34,503 nt of DNA from Clostridiales bacterium (GTDB lineage: Bacteria; Bacillota; Clostridia; Lachnospirales; Lachnospiraceae). The stretch covers positions 1 to 34,503 of the forward strand of contig DUQV01000040.1 of the NCBI GenBank assembly GCA_012837605.1, given 5' to 3'. The notes beneath the pieces were generated by a model. It was not told where the DNA came from. It saw nothing but the letters and a program-made list of their open reading frames with translations, and ran no database searches. Position 1 is the first letter of the stretch; each line of letters opens with the position of its first letter. The position numbers and the translations under genes are program-made. Below, piece after piece: positions 7,753 to 17,255 of the stretch.

Positions 7753-8718
7753 TTGGAACACTTAGATTTACAAAAAACAATATCATGTATGGATACGATT
7801 ATATCGTTACGTATATATGGTGAAAGAGCTAAATATGTTTTTAAAAAAGTGAAAGCAGAACTTTTCAAACTGGAAAAAAAGCTAAGCCGCTTTATGCGTG
7901 ACAGCGATATAAGCAGGATCAATCACTCTGCAGGGAAAGATTATGCTGATATCAGCGTAGAAACATGCGATATTTTATCTGATGCTATACGTTTAGGTGT
8001 TATAACAGAGGGGTTATTTGATATTACTGTTGCTCCTTTAGCAGACTTGTGGAATTATAAGAATTCATTCCGTGTACCTTTAGAAGATGATATAAGAAGT
8101 GCTTTATCATATGTTAATTATCACGATATACTCTTAAATTCAAAGAATAAAACGGCGGCTCTTCGCAGAATGGGGCAGGCTATCGATTTGGGAGGCATCG
8201 GAAAAGGCTATGCCGGTGACCGATGTATAAAAATACTTGCCGAATACGGAATCACCTCAGCATTTATCAGTATAGGCGGTAATGTATCAACTCTTGGGAA
8301 TAATCCAAACGGTTCCAGGTGGTGTGTAGGTATTCAACATCCCAGAGATAACAACAGCTTAATTGGCTCAGTTAAAGTAACCGACAAGGCAGTAGTTACT
8401 TCAGGTGACTATGAACGATATTTTATTGACGATTATGGCAACAGAAGACATCATATACTAAGTCCTGTTACAGGATACCCTGCCGATTCGGGCTTAATAA
8501 GTGCCACAGTCATATATGATAATGCAGTCATTGCAGATGCTTTATCAACTGCAGTGTTTATAGGAGGTATAGAAAAGGGACTTAGCTATATGTCTTGTTT
8601 TCCTGAAGCTGAGGCTATACTGGTTGATAAGAATTTGAAGATACATATTACAAACGGTCTGAAAGAAAGCTTTAAAGCATCAGTTGACATTGAAGCAAGT
8701 GATATCATAGTATTATAG
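7753..8718 (+). CDS. apbE: FAD:protein FMN transferase (ApbE family)
   Basis: KLSRFMRDSDISRIN, AIDLGGIGKGYAGD, SIGGNVSTLG, ILSPVTGYPA, ADALSTAVFIGG. Start uncertain: ORF-track ATG at 7732 has no RBS, while TTG at 7753 follows GAGGAAGGAAG. Confidence 0.88.
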   Translation: MEHLDLQKTISCMDTIISLRIYGERAKYVFKKVKAELFKLEKKLSRFMRDSDISRINHSAGKDYADISVETCDILSDAIRLGVITEGLFDITVAPLADLWNYKNSFRVPLEDDIRSALSYVNYHDILLNSKNKTAALRRMGQAIDLGGIGKGYAGDRCIKILAEYGITSAFISIGGNVSTLGNNPNGSRWCVGIQHPRDNNSLIGSVKVTDKAVVTSGDYERYFIDDYGNRRHHILSPVTGYPADSGLISATVIYDNAVIADALSTAVFIGGIEKGLSYMSCFPEAEAILVDKNLKIHITNGLKESFKASVDIEASDIIVL

Positions 8719-8858
8719 TAAACTGATACAAGCTTTTAACATCAGCAAAATAAGTTGATTATTGTTCAAATGACTGTACTGGCTGACAGTTCCTATTGAA
8801 TGTTGTTCTAATTAATAAATTACTAACTGATAAATTAATTAGATGAAAGGTATTTATC

Positions 8859-10604
8859 GTGAAGAAGGAACAAAAGACAATAAAAAGAATATTATTACGT
8901 AAATATTTATTATCAATAATAATACCTTTATTGATTCTTGGATTTGTTCTGACTTACTTTATAATGCAGTTGACACGGGAAAAAAGTACATCTGAGGTAG
9001 TCATCAGTAATAACAAGAGTTATGATGATATCAACAGCAGCTTTCGTTCAGTAACTAACGCAATGAACAAATTTAAATCAGATAAGGTGCTGTATGATAA
9101 ATTAAGTTATTTTTATTGGTCATATGGGACAACACTTCCATTTAAGGATTATAATGAATTCCAGAACACATTGGATTATTTTCCTGATGATATTTTGGAT
9201 ATTCAAGTATTTACAAGTAATCAAACAATACTGAACAGCCAATTTGTAAAAAAAACTACTGATGATCTGAAAACAAAAGAATGGTATCAGGAAACCTTAA
9301 AAAGAAATGGTAATACATATTTCTTCTATGCAGATGATACATTATATCTTTCTGCTCTTTTAAAGAGGACTAATATAAGCAGGGATGTTCATGTTATCTG
9401 TATAAAGATGAACATGGGCAAGATAAATGCCATTATGCAGAGTGATGAATACAGCAATATATTTGTTGATGATAAGGGATTTATTATTTCATCCAATGTA
9501 CCCCAATATAACAAAAAAAGCCTGGATGAAGCAGATTTGGAAGAAATATATGACATGGGAAACGGCATCTATAACTATAGAAAAGGTAATTTTGAGAATG
9601 CCGTAGTTACAGCATTTATTCCTGAGGAAGGAAATTCTTATTTTAAGGTTATTACTTTTATAAACAACAGGCAATATTCACGATTCGTTTTTAATGCAAT
9701 ATTAATAAGCTCTATAATCATTATTCTGTCAATAATCATATCATTTAGCAGTCTCACGCTATTTTCAAGAAGTATTTTGCAAAAGTTCATGTTGGTAAAG
9801 CAATATATGCACAATGTGGCAAGGGGAAATTTTAATTATATCAAGATAGAAAATGAAGAAATAATCGAATTCGACAATTTATTCCATGACCTTGATACAA
9901 TGTCGCATAGTTTGACAAACTTAATAAAACAAGTATATGATGTAACTAACCAGAAAAATGAAATAGCGTTAAAAAACGAAGAAATGAAGTTTAAGCTGTT
10001 AGCAAATCAGATTAATCCTCATTTTTTAATTAATACATTGGAAACTATCCGCATGAAAGCCTTTATTAACGGCGATAAGGATCTGGCAGACATAGTGAAA
10101 TGTCTGAGCAGATTAATGAGATATAATCTTGAGATCAAGACAGCTGAGGTGGATCTTAATAAAGAAATAGAAAACATAGAGAATTATTTTGAGATACAGA
10201 AGTTCCGTTTTGGTGACCGTTTAAAATACAGTATTGATAAAGAAAACATGCCTCCCAATTACATGATTTTACCCATGTTAATCCAGCCTATAGTTGAAAA
10301 TGCAGTTATTCACGGATTTGAAAAGACCAATAAGGATATGGAGATTAAGGTATACTTTGAGAAGGATGAGGAATATCTCAAAATTATTGTATATGATAAC
10401 GGGTACGGAATATCAAAAGAAAGACTTGAAGAAATACATGAAAAATTGCAGACACTGGATGATATTAGCGGAAGCCATATAGGTTTAATGAATATCCATC
10501 ACCGTTCACGTCTGTTTTATGGTGAAATGTATGGAATTGAAATAGATAGTGAACCGGACGCTTATACAAAGGTTATATTAAAACTCCCTTTATTTATGGA
10601 CTAA
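8859..10604 (+). CDS. Membrane sensor histidine kinase, YesM/LytS family
   Basis: Two TM segments around an extracellular sensor domain, HAMP-like region, NPHFLINTLETIRMKA phosphoacceptor motif, ENAVIHGFEKT N box, DNGYGISKERL G box. GTG start. Confidence 0.9.
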   Translation: MKKEQKTIKRILLRKYLLSIIIPLLILGFVLTYFIMQLTREKSTSEVVISNNKSYDDINSSFRSVTNAMNKFKSDKVLYDKLSYFYWSYGTTLPFKDYNEFQNTLDYFPDDILDIQVFTSNQTILNSQFVKKTTDDLKTKEWYQETLKRNGNTYFFYADDTLYLSALLKRTNISRDVHVICIKMNMGKINAIMQSDEYSNIFVDDKGFIISSNVPQYNKKSLDEADLEEIYDMGNGIYNYRKGNFENAVVTAFIPEEGNSYFKVITFINNRQYSRFVFNAILISSIIIILSIIISFSSLTLFSRSILQKFMLVKQYMHNVARGNFNYIKIENEEIIEFDNLFHDLDTMSHSLTNLIKQVYDVTNQKNEIALKNEEMKFKLLANQINPHFLINTLETIRMKAFINGDKDLADIVKCLSRLMRYNLEIKTAEVDLNKEIENIENYFEIQKFRFGDRLKYSIDKENMPPNYMILPMLIQPIVENAVIHGFEKTNKDMEIKVYFEKDEEYLKIIVYDNGYGISKERLEEIHEKLQTLDDISGSHIGLMNIHHRSRLFYGEMYGIEIDSEPDAYTKVILKLPLFMD

Positions 10605-10626
10605 TAAGCTGAATTATTTCAGCTTA
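10605..10626 (+). other. Intercistronic stem-loop between HK and RR genes
   Basis: TAAGCTGAA-TTAT-TTCAGCTTA perfect 9-bp stem starting right after the stop codon; no T tract. Confidence 0.55.
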
Positions 10627-10645
10627 CCCGGAAAGGAAGAATAAT

Positions 10646-12166
10646 ATGATACGCACTGTGATAATTGATGATGAACCGTTAATACGTGAAGGACTTAGTG
10701 TCGTTATTGATTGGGAAAGACTTGGATATGAAATAGTTGGAACGGCAGATAACGGCTATAACGGATACAATACAATAATTGAAACAAAAGCAGAGGTGGC
10801 CATTGTTGATATAATGATGCCGGATATGACCGGTTTGGAGTTGGTTGAGCTTCTAAAAAAGGATAATGTTAATTGTAAAATAATATTTCTGACGGCATAC
10901 GCAGATTTTGAGTATGCTAAAAAGAGTATAGAGCTTGATGTCTGCTATTATCTGATGAAGCCGTTGGAAGAGAAAGAGCTTGAGGATAAGCTGCAGATTA
11001 TTTCCGACATCATAAAGAAAGAGAAGAGAAATACCATCTTAACGAATGAGAAGATATTAGAAAAGCTTGTTCATGGAGACAAGGATATTATAGAGGGAAT
11101 AAACAGCGGACAGTTTGATTCAATAAATATCAATTGGGACAGCTTCAGATTAGCAGTAATTCAGGCAGAAGAAACAGACAGTAAAGAGCTTTACAACAAT
11201 TATGCAGCTTTGGATTTGGGCGACACAGCTGATAAATACTATAAAGGTACATATGTTTTTAGGCTGGACGGAAATATCGGAATTCTACTGCATGAAGAAA
11301 ATGAATCTAAGATCTTCCGAGCGGTAACCATATTACAGAAGCATATTAAAAGAACATACAATATCACACCTTACATATATGTCGGTGATGCGGTAAATAC
11401 AATTGATGAAATCGCAAACACCTATACAATTATAAAAAAATACATGCAGAATCGGTTTTTATACGGTTATAAGCAGATAGTACTGGCTAAAGCAGATGAA
11501 TTTAAAAAAACTGAGGATGATATTGCGGTCAGGAAAATAAGAGCCGCTGATTTATATGATGCGGTTTGTCTTAATAATATCAAAGCCATTAATACAATGC
11601 TTGATGATTACAGAGAATATTTTATACACAACCGCTGTAATGAAGAGTATATTAAGCTGTCATATTATAATCTTTATAAGGATGTATATGTATTAATATG
11701 CAATCGTATACCCGAAATAGCGGAAGCCTCATCAGAAGAAACAGACCTGTTATCGCAATTTACGATGATGAACAGTCTGCAGGAGCTACATGGATTTATC
11801 AAATATAAGATACTGCTTTTGTCAGAAAAGATATCTTCAATAAATCTTAACACACCAATCAAAAAAATAATTGACTATATCGACAGAAATTTGGACCAGG
11901 ATCTTAAAATTGAAAAGCTCGCAGAATTAATGCACTACAGCTGTAGTCATATGGGGAAAATGATAAAAGAGGAATTGGGCGAGAACTTCAACTCATACTT
12001 AAACCGCAAAAGAATCGAAAAAGCCAAAGAGTTATTACAGCAGGACATTAAAATATCTGAAGTAGCTGAAAAAGTGGGATACAAAAACAGCAACCTGTTC
12101 TTCACGTACTTCAAAAAAATAAACGGCTGCACCCCTCTGGAATACAAAAAATCAATAACCGAATAA
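10646..12166 (+). CDS. Response regulator with C-terminal AraC-type DNA-binding domain (YesN family)
   Basis: REC domain (VIIDDEPLIREGL, VAIVDIMMPDMTGLE, FLTAYADFEYA, MKPLEEKEL); C-terminal AraC HTH (IEKLAELMHYSCSHMGKMIKEELGENFNSYLNRKRIEKAKELL...VGYKNSNLFFTYFKKINGCTPLEYKK). Confidence 0.93.
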   Translation: MIRTVIIDDEPLIREGLSVVIDWERLGYEIVGTADNGYNGYNTIIETKAEVAIVDIMMPDMTGLELVELLKKDNVNCKIIFLTAYADFEYAKKSIELDVCYYLMKPLEEKELEDKLQIISDIIKKEKRNTILTNEKILEKLVHGDKDIIEGINSGQFDSININWDSFRLAVIQAEETDSKELYNNYAALDLGDTADKYYKGTYVFRLDGNIGILLHEENESKIFRAVTILQKHIKRTYNITPYIYVGDAVNTIDEIANTYTIIKKYMQNRFLYGYKQIVLAKADEFKKTEDDIAVRKIRAADLYDAVCLNNIKAINTMLDDYREYFIHNRCNEEYIKLSYYNLYKDVYVLICNRIPEIAEASSEETDLLSQFTMMNSLQELHGFIKYKILLLSEKISSINLNTPIKKIIDYIDRNLDQDLKIEKLAELMHYSCSHMGKMIKEELGENFNSYLNRKRIEKAKELLQQDIKISEVAEKVGYKNSNLFFTYFKKINGCTPLEYKKSITE

Positions 12167-12183
12167 TCCGGATTCTCCATCTT

Positions 12184-12307
12184 AGTATCATATCAATAGA
12201 AATTGAATCAGACCAAAAAGGTGTTTCACTCACTTAAAGGGTACTATATATTCATACTTAAATCACATTTAAGAGAGAATATAGTGCCCTTTAAGTGCTT
12301 TGATACT
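12184..12307. repeat. Long nested inverted repeat / extended hairpin in RR-transporter intergenic region
   Basis: CACTTAAAGGGTACTATATATTC (12231-12253) is near-complementary to GAATATAGTGCCCTTTAAGTG (12277-12297); inner hairpin CTTAAAT-CAC-ATTTAAG (12257-12273); outer AGTATCA (12184-12190)/TGATACT (12301-12307). Confidence 0.65.
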
Positions 12308-12330
12308 TCATTATATTTATTATTTATTAG

Positions 12331-12393
12331 CGGATTTTTTACTTATTTGTATCGGATTTTTTAATTGTTTAAACAATGAACCAATAATATACT
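12331..12393 (+). promoter_or_regulatory. Promoter with tandem direct-repeat activator-site candidate: CGGATTTTTTA x2 then TTGTTT-N17-TATACT
   Basis: CGGATTTTTTA at 12331-12341 and 12353-12363 (22-bp period); -35 TTGTTT 12365-12370; -10 TATACT 12388-12393; 14-bp palindrome ATTGTTTAAACAAT 12364-12377 overlaps the -35. Confidence 0.55.
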
Positions 12394-12455
12394 TAAGATG
12401 TAAAATGAATTGAAGATACAGACAATAAACAGATTCGGGGAAAGGAATAAATAAT

Positions 12456-15278
12456 ATGAAGAAAGTTACAGCATTAATTATTCTGGTTTGTTTCATTACA
12501 ACTTCATTCATAAGCCCTTCCTATGCTATCGAACAACCTAATAATATACAAAAACTGATATTCGAGTATACTCTTAAGGAAAATGGTTATGAGGCTTACC
12601 TGGAAAAACACAGGGACAAACAAAGACCTGATAAGGAAATTATAATCGAAGGCGGAGATTATTCATATTCCCAAGGAGACAGCTTTGTTCTGGACAGCTA
12701 TGAAGGTGTGGAAGGAAATCTGATTCAGACCTCAGAAAAAGGTTATGTAGAATGGAAATTCAACATAGAGGAGGCCGGACTTTATAATATAGAGATTACA
12801 TATTTCCCCATAGAAGGCAGGAGATCTTCAATTGAACGGCAACTGCTGATTAATGGAGAAGTTCCGTTTAATGAAGCTAGGTTAATCACGTTCAGCAGAA
12901 TGTTTTCAGATAAAACAGATATAAAACAGGATAATCAGGGAAATGACATCAGACCCAGTCAGGTTGAAAAACCCAACTGGAATAAATTTGTTTTAAGAGA
13001 TTCTGAGCGGTTATTCCCGGAACCGTTAAAATTTTATTTTGATAAAGGTGTACAGACCATAAGGCTTGTTGGAATCAGAGAGCCTATGATAATACAATCA
13101 ATTCGTATATTTAATCAAGAGGAATTACAAAGCTATAAGGATGTTAGTATCAGTTATGATATTGATCCGACCGTAGACGATTCTTATATTCAAATCATTC
13201 AGGCAGAAGATGCATACTTAAAATCAGATGCCACTCTATTTCCTTTATTTGACCGTTCCAGTTCAAAAACAGAACCCTTTGCTTATAATCAGATCAAACT
13301 AAATACAATAGGCGGATATAACTGGAGAAACAGCGGACAATGGCTCAGTTGGATAATATCGGTTCCTGAGGACGGATATTATAAGCTTGCTTTCAAATAC
13401 CGCCAGAATTATTCTGTTGGATTACCTATAACAAGAGCATTATATATAGATGGAAATCAGTACTTTAAAGAAATGAATCAGGTTGAATTCTACTACGGTG
13501 CTGATTGGCAGATGAAGACAATTGGCGATGACAGTGAACCGTTCTTATTCTATCTGACGAAGGGTGACCATGAGGTTAAACTGGAGATAACTTTGGGAGC
13601 CGTATCTGATATCGTTAGAGACACCAATCAGGTAGCAGTAGATCTGTACAATCTGTATACAAAAATTGTTATGCTTACAGGAGCGGCACCGGACTATTAC
13701 AGGGATTATCAATTAGAAAAAAAGCTTCCGGATATGCTTTCTATATTGGAAGAAAATCTTTTCATTCTTAGAGAGAAGATAGAAGAACTAAAGCTGATAT
13801 CACAGGACAATGTGAATGAATCCAGTATTCTTGAGCAGTTGGCTTTTCAATTGGAGGATATGATTAAGGAACCTGATACCATACCCAGGAGAATTAAGAA
13901 TTTTAGAGATAATATATCGAATCTGTCCACGTGGCTATTATCCGTTCGTGAAATACCTTTAGATTTGGATTATCTGGTTGTGGCTTCAAAGGATACAAAG
14001 CTTCCAAAGGTTAAAATGGGTTTCTTTGAAAGTATAATTTTTCATATAGTCAGCTTTTTTACTTCCTTTATCGTTGATTATGATACTCTTGGCAACATAT
14101 ATGAAGATGATGCCATTACTGTTTGGGCTATGATGAACAGAGACCAAGCTAATACACTTAAGGCTTTGATCGATGAGGAGTTTACGCCTCAGACAGGAAT
14201 AAGTGTTAATCTGAGTCTGATCAATAACGAAAATATCATGCTGTTTTCAGCTGCTTCCGGAACCGGACCGGATGTTGCGATTAATGTTTCAAGATATATT
14301 CCTATGGACTACGGCATCCGGAATGCTTTGATAGATTTAAGTACGCTGGATGGCTTTGAGGATATGCGTAAGCAATTCGTAGATTCTGCATTTGTACCAT
14401 ATTCCTATGGCGATAAGGTGTTCGGACTGCCGACAACACAGACCTTCCCCATGCTGTTTGTCCGTACCGATATTATGGCGAACTTAGGATTGGAGGTTCC
14501 TGAAACATGGGATGAGCTTCATAAAGTCATCGGTATTCTTCAGGAGAATAATCTTCAATTTGCACCCGGATATCCATATGACTGTATGATACTTCAAAGT
14601 GACAGTGAGTATTACAGCAAAGACCTGACAAAGGTGTTGTTGGATTCTCCTGAGGGAATTGAAGTGTTTAAGCTCTGGACCAATCTCTATACACAATATG
14701 GAGTAGACGTTCATTATGATTTCTTTAACCGCTTTAGAACCGGAGAGATGCCTATAGGTATAGAAGATTATACGATGTATAACATGCTGGTTGTTGCGGC
14801 ACCGCAGATAAAAGGACTGTGGAAAATGTACCTGCTGCCGGGAACGGTGAAGGAGGACGGAACCATAGATAAAACCGTTGCAGGCAATGGAACAGCCTCT
14901 ATAATATTTAATTCCTCGCAGAAGACAGATCAGGCGTGGGAATTCCTAAAGTGGTGGATGAGTGTTGATGTTCAGGCTAAATACGGCAAAGAGATAGAAG
15001 CAATATTGGGAACAGCAGCAAGATATAACACCGCAGCAGTAGAAGCTGTCGGATATCTGGATTGGCCTCAGGAAGAATATGAAGTTCTTATGGAGCAATG
15101 GTCATATGTGGAGGAAATTCCATATATCCCCGGTAGCTATTATGTAGGCAGAAATATTGGAAATGCATTTAATGAAGTGGTAATAAACGGGGAGAATCCA
15201 AGAGAAACAATCGAAAAATATGTAATAGAGATGAATAAAGAAATAGAAAAGAAGTTAAATGAGCTTATCAGGAAATAG
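12456..15278 (+). CDS. Large secreted extracellular solute-binding protein (family 1 type) fused to N-terminal CBM6/CBM35-like beta-sandwich domains
   Basis: Signal peptide (ITTSFISPSYA), no lipobox. Two beta-rich segments (YVEWKFNIEEAGLYNIEITYFP; IIQAEDAYL...GQWLSWIISVPEDGYYKLAFKYRQNY), helical linker, then an SBP domain (LKALIDEEFTPQTGISVNLSL, GTGPDVAINVSRYIP, WEFLKWWMSVDVQAKYGKEIEAILGTAARYNT). Confidence 0.8.
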   Translation: MKKVTALIILVCFITTSFISPSYAIEQPNNIQKLIFEYTLKENGYEAYLEKHRDKQRPDKEIIIEGGDYSYSQGDSFVLDSYEGVEGNLIQTSEKGYVEWKFNIEEAGLYNIEITYFPIEGRRSSIERQLLINGEVPFNEARLITFSRMFSDKTDIKQDNQGNDIRPSQVEKPNWNKFVLRDSERLFPEPLKFYFDKGVQTIRLVGIREPMIIQSIRIFNQEELQSYKDVSISYDIDPTVDDSYIQIIQAEDAYLKSDATLFPLFDRSSSKTEPFAYNQIKLNTIGGYNWRNSGQWLSWIISVPEDGYYKLAFKYRQNYSVGLPITRALYIDGNQYFKEMNQVEFYYGADWQMKTIGDDSEPFLFYLTKGDHEVKLEITLGAVSDIVRDTNQVAVDLYNLYTKIVMLTGAAPDYYRDYQLEKKLPDMLSILEENLFILREKIEELKLISQDNVNESSILEQLAFQLEDMIKEPDTIPRRIKNFRDNISNLSTWLLSVREIPLDLDYLVVASKDTKLPKVKMGFFESIIFHIVSFFTSFIVDYDTLGNIYEDDAITVWAMMNRDQANTLKALIDEEFTPQTGISVNLSLINNENIMLFSAASGTGPDVAINVSRYIPMDYGIRNALIDLSTLDGFEDMRKQFVDSAFVPYSYGDKVFGLPTTQTFPMLFVRTDIMANLGLEVPETWDELHKVIGILQENNLQFAPGYPYDCMILQSDSEYYSKDLTKVLLDSPEGIEVFKLWTNLYTQYGVDVHYDFFNRFRTGEMPIGIEDYTMYNMLVVAAPQIKGLWKMYLLPGTVKEDGTIDKTVAGNGTASIIFNSSQKTDQAWEFLKWWMSVDVQAKYGKEIEAILGTAARYNTAAVEAVGYLDWPQEEYEVLMEQWSYVEEIPYIPGSYYVGRNIGNAFNEVVINGENPRETIEKYVIEMNKEIEKKLNELIRK

Positions 15279-15311
15279 TATAGAATACGAAAATAGTAAG
15301 CTGAGAAGGGA

Positions 15312-16250
15312 ATGAGCAAACCTGTGTATCAGATAAAAGAAAAATTACATAATAAGTACAATTTTAAACGGGTTTTCAAGGAAATAAAGCGTAAGAAAGT
15401 GTGTTATGCACTTATCGCTCCTTACCTGTTATTGTTCCTTGTTTTTACCGTGTTGCCTGTAATCATATCAATCGTACTAAGCTTTACGGAATACAATGTA
15501 ATAGAAAAACCGAACTTTATCGGTTGGTCAAATTATATACAGCTGCTGCTTGATGACAGAGTATTCCTGATAGCTGTAAAAAACACCTTTATATTTGCCA
15601 TCATTACAGGTCCGATAAGCTATTTTGCATGTTTAATTTTTGCATGGCTCATTAATGAATTAAGACCAAAGCTTCGGGCTTGGGTAACATTGATTTTCTA
15701 TGCACCCTCAATATCGGGAAATGTGTTTCTGATTTGGACATATATCTTTGGTGGGGATGCGTACGGACTGATAAATTCAACATTGATGAAATGGGGATTC
15801 CTGAATGAGCCTATTTTATGGCTGCAGGATACAGCAATAAATTTGAAGGTTATTATGGTGGTACAGCTGTGGTTGAGTCTGGGAACAAGCTTCCTTGCAT
15901 TCATGGGCGGACTTCAGGGCGTTGACAAGAGTCTGTATGAAGCAGGAGCAATGGACGGTATCCGCAACAGATGGCAGGAACTTTATTACATTACCCTTCC
16001 GAGCATGAAGCCGCAGCTGATATTCGGTGGCGTTATGCAGGTAACAGCATCCTTCGCTGTCAGTGATATATGTTCACAGCTTGCAGGCTTCCCAAGTCCG
16101 CTTTATTCAGCTCATACTATAGGATTACACATGATGGACTATGGAACTGTCAGATATGAGATGGGGTTTGCCTCTACAGTGGCTGTCATATTATTTCTGA
16201 TTACTACTGTTACCAATAGTGTCATTAGAAAAGCGGTCAAAACGGATTGA
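15312..16250 (+). CDS. Sugar ABC transporter permease (MalF/LplB-like)
   Basis: ALIAPYLLLFLVFTVLPVIISIVLSFTEYN; EAA motif LYEAGAMDGIRNRWQELYYITLPSMKPQ. Confidence 0.92.
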   Translation: MSKPVYQIKEKLHNKYNFKRVFKEIKRKKVCYALIAPYLLLFLVFTVLPVIISIVLSFTEYNVIEKPNFIGWSNYIQLLLDDRVFLIAVKNTFIFAIITGPISYFACLIFAWLINELRPKLRAWVTLIFYAPSISGNVFLIWTYIFGGDAYGLINSTLMKWGFLNEPILWLQDTAINLKVIMVVQLWLSLGTSFLAFMGGLQGVDKSLYEAGAMDGIRNRWQELYYITLPSMKPQLIFGGVMQVTASFAVSDICSQLAGFPSPLYSAHTIGLHMMDYGTVRYEMGFASTVAVILFLITTVTNSVIRKAVKTD

Positions 16251-16269
16251 AGCGGTAAGGAGAGTAGAT

Positions 16270-17187
16270 ATGAGTAAAATAAACATAAGAGCAGGAAGAT
16301 TACCATTCAGCAAGAAGGGAATGCGGGAGGATGTAGGCAGAAGAAGCTACAGGTCCGCATGGGGAAATGCAATTATCGTACTGTTTATGGCTGTTATTGC
16401 ATTTTTTATGGCTCTTCCATTGATATATACTATTTCGACTGCATTTAAACCGATTAACGAGCTGTTTTTGTATCCTCCCAGGTTTTTTGTAAAAAATCCG
16501 ACATTAAAGAATATGAAGGATCTGTTTGCTACTATGAGCAGCTCCTATATACCGTTCAGCAGATATCTGTTTAATTCTTTACTGGTGAGTATTTTAGGTA
16601 CGGCCGGTCATGTTTTTATAGTGGCTATGGCGGCATATGCATTTGCTAAGCATACATTTCCGGGAAGTAAATTCTTCTTTAACATGATTGTGTTTTCGCT
16701 GATGTTTTCCGGATATGTTACCGGAGTACCAAGATTTATCATAATGTCAAAGATAAAAATACTGGACACCTATTTAGCCTTGATTTTACCTATGATGGCA
16801 AGCAGTTTGGGACTGTATCTGTTAAAGCAGTTCATGGAGCAGATGATCGTTGCCGAAACATTGGAATCGGCCAGAATAGATGGAGCAAGTGAGTTTAAGA
16901 TCGTATGGAACATTGTTATGCCCTGTGTGAAGCCGGGCTGGCTGACATTGATTCTGTTATCCTTTAAGGATTCATGGGGAGATATCAATTCTCCGTCTCT
17001 GTATATACAAACAGAAGGTCTTAAGACTCTGCCGCAGGCAATGTCTTATATACAGCAGGGCGGTATAGCCAGAATGGGAGCCGGTGCAGCCAATACACTG
17101 CTGATAATGCTGCCGCCCATATTAATATTCATTATTACACAAAGCAATGTTATTGAAACAATGAAATCTTCCGGTATGAAGGGATAA
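16270..17187 (+). CDS. Carbohydrate ABC transporter permease (MalG/LplC-like)
   Basis: EAA motif LESARIDGASEFKIVWNIVMPCVKPGW; six hydrophobic segments. ATG 16270 with AAGGAG upstream preferred over the ORF-track start at 16219. Confidence 0.9.
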   Translation: MSKINIRAGRLPFSKKGMREDVGRRSYRSAWGNAIIVLFMAVIAFFMALPLIYTISTAFKPINELFLYPPRFFVKNPTLKNMKDLFATMSSSYIPFSRYLFNSLLVSILGTAGHVFIVAMAAYAFAKHTFPGSKFFFNMIVFSLMFSGYVTGVPRFIIMSKIKILDTYLALILPMMASSLGLYLLKQFMEQMIVAETLESARIDGASEFKIVWNIVMPCVKPGWLTLILLSFKDSWGDINSPSLYIQTEGLKTLPQAMSYIQQGGIARMGAGAANTLLIMLPPILIFIITQSNVIETMKSSGMKG

Positions 17188-17255
17188 GATAAATACTTCA
17201 GTCAGTACAATGTTCTGTACATCAGTTTTATAAAGTTATAAAGGGAGGAAAAGGC

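Noticed and set aside
8808-8842. CTAATTAAT...ATTAATTAG inverted repeat upstream of the first histidine kinase
   Set aside because: 9-bp arms of almost pure A/T in an AT-rich spacer; likely by chance without conservation data.
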